Shown here piece by piece: positions 18,517 through 22,511 of a stretch of DNA of 22,511 bases. The stretch is taken from positions 231,240,133-231,262,643 of the forward strand of contig JBOZIK010000001.1 in the NCBI GenBank assembly GCA_051453625.1, in the 5' to 3' direction. Both the position numbers and the translations under genes were made by a program. Each line of letters starts with the position of its first letter. Position 1 is the first letter of the stretch. Origin of the DNA: Welwitschia mirabilis (taxonomy: Eukaryota > Gnetophyta > Gnetopsida > Welwitschiales). A model generated the notes under the pieces. It was given only the letters and a program-made list of their open reading frames with translations. It was not told where the DNA came from and did not search any database.

Positions 18517-20270
18517 ATGGACTTTAATTCAAGAAATTAAGGTAAGAAAGAAAACTTTAATTCTTTAATTAAGAAAGATGATTATTCTTCATTTACTATT
18601 TCTTGTTTGCATGCTCTTAAGTCTTTGAAAATTTCTAAAAATCAATCAAGTTCTAGTAAAATTCTAGCCTCTTCTCTTTTGTCTAATTATCCTAATACTA
18701 TTACCTTTATGGAATCTAATAAATTGTCTATTTAAATGTTACTTTAAAGGATATGTTAGCCAACAAAAAAATGGAACTTCAAAACTCATTTACCTACCCA
18801 TTGAAGATGATATAGAGTTAAAAAAAAATTAAATGCTTATCCTATCTTTTCTAGAAAACCTAATGAATATCTATTCCAACACATAACTAATATTGAACAA
18901 CTCATCCTTACCTCAAGAAATGGGAAAAATAAAATTTCAAATAGGACCTACATGATAGTTTTTCCTTTTACCTTAAAAGGAAAAGTTAAAAACTGGCTTA
19001 AAACCATTCCACATAGACGTCTTAAGTCATGGAATCATGTATAAGAAGTCTTTATCAAATGGTTCATGAATAAGACAGCCATGAGGACAAGAATAAAAAA
19101 AGCAATAAATTTTTAATAATACCCTCATAAAGATTATTACTCAACATATTAAAAATTTTTTATTACTGTGTCATTCAACCTAGTGAATGAATTTGAAAAA
19201 TAACAACTTATTAATCATTTCTATAGTGGATTGAATAGTTAAACCAGATAAATGGTAGATTTTTCATGTGGTGGAGATTTACTTAATTTAACCTTAAACA
19301 ATGCTTGAAACTTATTAGAAGACCTTATAAAAAGAAGCCAAAATTAACAAAAAACTGCATGTAAAGATACTAGAACTATAGGTAAAATGCTAAGCGACTC
19401 AAAAAAGGTGCAACATGAAGAAGAATAATCAAAGGTTAATACCATACTTAATGATATCACTAGTACATTATAGAGTTATACAAAAGATTTAATTGATGTA
19501 AAATTGCTAAATCAACTCAACCATTGTAAAATATATGATGAGAAAACTATTACTCTACCAAATAACACCTAGCTCTATGAACTTGTATAAAGGCTATATT
19601 CAATGAAATTTATGCATTCAATCAAAGGCTAGAAAACATTGGAAAAACCAAAATTATCCATTAAGAAATAGTAAACCTTCAACATCTTTCGAAGCTTCAT
19701 TTGATAACAAATACAAAAGTCATAACTTTTAGCCCAATTTTTCCTGCTACAATAAAAATTATCCTTATAGAGAAATGATAGAGGAACTAAAAATACACAA
19801 AATAACATTAATAAAATCTTAGAAAATAAGAATAAAAACTTAGAAAATTTTATTGACCTCCTTCATCAAAACATGTTAGGAAATCAAAGACCTTAAGGAT
19901 CACTTTCCACTTAAACTATTCCAAGACCAAATAATGTAATAAAATATTAGAAAGTAGTAACTAGAAATGGATATAATACTACTCCTCATGAGAAACCTTT
20001 AACTTTTATCCATAAACAAAAATATTAAGAAAATAATATTGAAATTCTTAAACAACTAAACTTTCCTAAATCCAACAATGACAACCAACATTATAAGTAG
20101 AAGACTAACTCATAGCTAGAAAAATTAAACAATAACCCAACTTATGATGAATGTTTAAAAGCAATTACGAATGATGTTACTATTAAATTATCCTTTTAGA
20201 ACATACTTCAAGAAAACCTCAATTAAAACAAAATTTGAAAGGACTTAGTAAAAAGAAAACAAAAGAGAGT
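18517..20270 (+). pseudogene. Ty3/gypsy gag, decayed
   Basis: This is the capsid/nucleocapsid gene of an Athila/Tat-like element. The ATG at 18517 opens a frame broken by only one stop in about 70 codons, starting MDFNSRN*GKKENFN, and is the likely start. The capsid core follows at 18840-19330: PNEYLFQHITNIEQ, YMIVFPFTLKGKVKNWLKTI (family LFPFSLKDKAKRWLDSL), LKSWNHV*EVFIKWF (TTWEEMxRAFLxKFF), then LINHFYSGLNS*TR*MVDFS (LIQTFYNGLNxxTRxMIDAA) and LLEDLIKRSQN. The part beyond 19400 is Asn/Lys-rich and repeatedly interrupted, with no intact zinc knuckle. Domain order and spacing fit one gag of normal length. Confidence 0.82.
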
Positions 20271-20796
20271 AATTCCAAGTAAAGTATTCATTGCTCGATC
20301 TCTTTCCAACTTAGTTTCTCAGAAATGTCCTAAGTTTAAATATTCAAGGGCAGCCACTATTAGTATTATTTTAAAAGAAAATAAGAAAATAAAGAAATCT
20401 GTAATAGATATAAAAGCAAGTGTTAATATTATACTTTAACACATTTTTAAAAAGCTTGGATTAGAAAGGAGAATGAAACTTATCAAAATAATATTGGAAT
20501 TGGTTGATGCATCAACTAAGAAACCTATAATAATAAGTAAAGACTTAGTAATTTAAATAAATGAAGATTTCTACCCTATAGATTTGGTTATTATAGAGGT
20601 TAAACATAATGGTGGATACCCTCTACTTTTAGGAAGAGCCTTTTATGCAATAGCCCATTGTATCATTAATACTTGCACAAGGATGATGAAATGTCATATA
20701 GATAATAAAAATTTTAGTATCAGAGTATTTGATGCTATTAAAAAAGAAATGGAAGACAAATTAGACATAGAAGAAAAATTTAGTCATCCATGTTAG
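20271..20796 (+). pseudogene. Ty3/gypsy aspartic protease, decayed
   Basis: Reading SLSNLVSQKCPKFKYSRAAT, then KKSVIDIKASVNIIL, the family active site ALLDLGASVNLLP has become IDIKAS (20407-20421). Catalytic Asp is kept, but the Gly is now Lys by two G-to-A changes, which should abolish activity. HIFKKLGLERRMKLIKI and LVDASTKKPIIISKD follow, then a 70-codon open stretch (20584-20796) with YPLLLGRAFYAIAHCIINT (the PIILGRPFLATxxALIN block; LGRA at 20629-20640) and MMKCHIDNKNFSIRVFD. It lies directly downstream of gag on the same strand. Confidence 0.83.
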
Positions 20797-21049
20797 TTTA
20801 ACATCATCCTTTAAAAGAAAGGCTCCTTTCATTACATAATATACCTTGTTTAAGGATGAGGAAGGATATTTTATTATTTTTAAATCTCTAAACTCCTCCA
20901 ACATTTAGAACCTCAAAAAAAATATTTTAAACCAATCTTCTAATAATAATTTTTATGAGGAATTTGAACTCATACTTGATCATAATATCTAACATGTAAG
21001 ATCCATTGAAAATCTTTTACATCAAGATGGGTGTTTAACAACTATGAAG

Positions 21050-21415
21050 GATGAAAATGATCTACAACTTAAAGACTTATCCAATGGCTTAAAATACATG
21101 TTCTTAAATAACACTTCTAAAAGCCATTAATAATTATTTCTCAACTTCATCCTTCCTAAGAAAAAGACTTACTTAATCTTATTATTAAGCCAGTAATTAA
21201 GGATAAAATTACTACACTTATAGACATAGGTCAATTTGTGCTTTATATAATACGTGAGTACATCGTATACATAATAAGCTGACCTTCAAATGGCTTGGTC
21301 TTTATCATCTAAAAAGGACACATTATAATAGCTCTATTGAGGTCTTTGATCTTCAAACTCAAGAAATTAAAAGAGTAAATTGACAAGGTTAAAAATTTAT
21401 ACATCTCTAGATGAT
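21050..21415 (+). pseudogene. Pre-RT segment joined to integrase C-terminus (internal deletion)
   Basis: The first part reads DLQLKDLSNGLKYMFLNN and EKDLLNLI, like the LELKPLPxNLKYxFL...EEKLLxVLR segment just before reverse transcriptase in Athila/Tat elements. Within about 40 bp the sequence becomes integrase C-terminal: IDIGQFVLYI (family VGDLVLLY) at about 21217, then KLTFKWLGLYHLKRT (family KLxxKWxGPYxIK) from 21276, then SSIEVFDLQTQEIKRVN*, near the usual end of the protein. Reverse transcriptase, RNase H and the catalytic core of integrase are all missing. The deletion joins the two parts at roughly 21190-21215. The element could only have moved with enzymes supplied by another copy, if the deletion came before its last insertion. 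Confidence 0.68.
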
Positions 21416-21785
21416 TGTTGTCATACCTTAAACATGATAGAAGTAATCAACTTAGAAGATCCTCTTTACAAAAATGAATATACTCCCTTAGCCCTCTACC
21501 AGATTCTTTATTAGCTTTATTCCTTAGTTTAAGTTATGAGACTACATAATCATCTTTAACTTGATTTATATTTAACTTCCATAGATGTTACCATGATTAA
21601 GTAATTCTTTACTTTGGGTTTTTATGTAATAAAGATTGGATTCAGTTAATCTTAATATATTCTAATACCTACAATCAATCTCCTTGATTATTTTATGGCA
21701 AAATATCAATTATGTTAATTTGATGCTTAGTCACAATCATATACTTTGTTACTTTATTATTTCAATGATTAATCGATGCTGTCAA
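21416..21785 (+). other. Post-integrase region, no gene recognised
   Basis: AT-rich sequence after the integrase remnant. No frame on either strand gave a recognisable protein. In position it matches the non-coding 3' part of the gypsy element. Confidence 0.35.
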
Positions 21786-21787
21786 TA

Positions 21788-21880
21788 ATGGGGAGTGTAA
21801 GTTAATGGAAAAAAAATAAAAAAAATGAAAAGCAAGAGGGAATTATTAAAAAAAAAAAGAAAAAGAAAAAGAAAAATAAA
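21788..21880 (+). repeat. Purine-rich tract, candidate polypurine region
   Basis: AATGGGGAGTGTAAG at 21786-21800 is followed by long A runs with interspersed G (AAAAAAAATAAAAAAAATG, then AAAAAGAAAAAGAAAAAGAA). A G-rich then A-rich purine tract between integrase and 3' LTR is usual for Tat-type elements, so this may include the polypurine tract. However, the sequence after it does not show the TGTGATGCC start of this family's LTR. Confidence 0.4.
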
Positions 21881-22511
21881 TCATGCTCTTGCAATTATAC
21901 CATGATGTACTATCACAAGTATACCAGGGCAGATTTTCCCAAGAGGGGCCTTTGGTAGTATGATATGGTAGTTGTGAGAACTCCATCAGAGGATTAGTTA
22001 ACCATGATATAGCTTTAGCTTATGGGTCCTTATTCTCTTGACAGTGGTTGCACAACTCTCATCATAATGAATGGTGTTGTTTAACACCCCATTAACTAAA
22101 ACTTCCATCACTCTAAGGCACAGACTTCATAATCATATGAGTATATTGATTATTGGATGATATCTTATCAAAGTACTATGGTTGTTATAGCTGAAGAGGG
22201 ATTGAATCATAGTCCAAACATGACTTGATACCTTTCTAAATATAATCAGTAGAAACTATCATCATCACTGCCCTTTTGAATGGTATTCTATGATGTTCTA
22301 TATTGAATCATGCATTTCTATATCAAGTAGCTTTATAACCTTACTAATAAATTTTGCTAAGTTTGAATTTTAGGAAAAAAGTTAATCTTCTTCATCTTCT
22401 GTCTTGTCCATTTTCCTTTTTGTCTTATCTTAATTTAAGGGTTTGTCTTCTCAAAGTTATTTTTCTCACCTTTTCTTAAAATAATTTAAACGACTTTGTC
22501 ATTTTCTAGTA
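21881..22511. other. No gene recognised; right end of window
   Basis: No protein match on either strand. A short perfect hairpin GGTGTT-GTTT-AACACC lies at 22073-22088. The last 130 bp is T/C-rich on the plus strand. The 3' LTR expected for the gypsy element that begins at 16850 was not found and probably lies beyond the window. Confidence 0.35.

Noticed and set aside
21881-22511. 3' LTR of the gypsy element that starts at 16850
   Set aside because: The TGTGATGCCAA start, the TGTCAT repeats and the CATTN tract of this family are all absent from this stretch.

Overview
The window looks like intergenic heterochromatin from a large plant nuclear genome. It is strongly AT-rich and CpG-poor, and I found no intact gene. 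It holds decayed LTR retrotransposons of both superfamilies, a decayed LINE, and two decayed coding regions that are not standard retroelement genes. The families (Athila/Tat-like Ty3/gypsy, Ty1/copia with an initiator-Met primer site, APE-type LINE, plant receptor-like kinase) point to a seed plant. The old, unpurged repeats would suit a conifer or other gymnosperm, but the species is not proven by anything here.

Layout, left to right. 1-1014: 3' internal end of a plus-strand gypsy element, with an unrecognised minus-strand coding-like stretch at the edge and a polypurine tract. 1015-2234: that element's 3' LTR. 2235-2655: a minus-strand fragment of a receptor-like protein kinase directly abutting the LTR. 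2656-3430: nothing recognised. 3435-6440: a minus-strand Athila-like gypsy remnant (gag C-terminus, protease, reverse transcriptase, RNase H; no integrase found). 6440-7740: non-coding, with a perfect 13-bp inverted repeat. 7740-10250: a minus-strand decayed reading frame of roughly 800 codons that I cannot assign, probably the most interesting item. 10560-10990: a cluster of palindromic repeats between two divergent TATA boxes. 11050-12050: no gene. 12050-14030: a minus-strand LINE remnant. About 14040-15564: the likely 5' LTR of a plus-strand copia element, carrying an 82-bp tandem repeat; its primer site and gag/protease remnants run to about 16835. 16850-17941: the 5' LTR of a second plus-strand gypsy copy, of the same family as the LTR at 1015, which cuts off the copia element. 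17945-21880: that copy's primer site, gag, protease, and a pre-RT segment joined to the integrase C-terminus, so the catalytic part of pol is missing. The rest to 22511 is an unassigned 3' region.

No gene here appears able to make a working product. Reading frames are interrupted by stops that are mostly explained by C-to-T or G-to-A changes (Trp or Gln codons turned into stops), and several catalytic Asp or Gly codons are changed in the same way. This fits long-term deamination of methylated cytosines. Assignments rest on reading motifs by eye in six frames; boundaries are approximate unless a terminal motif is named.
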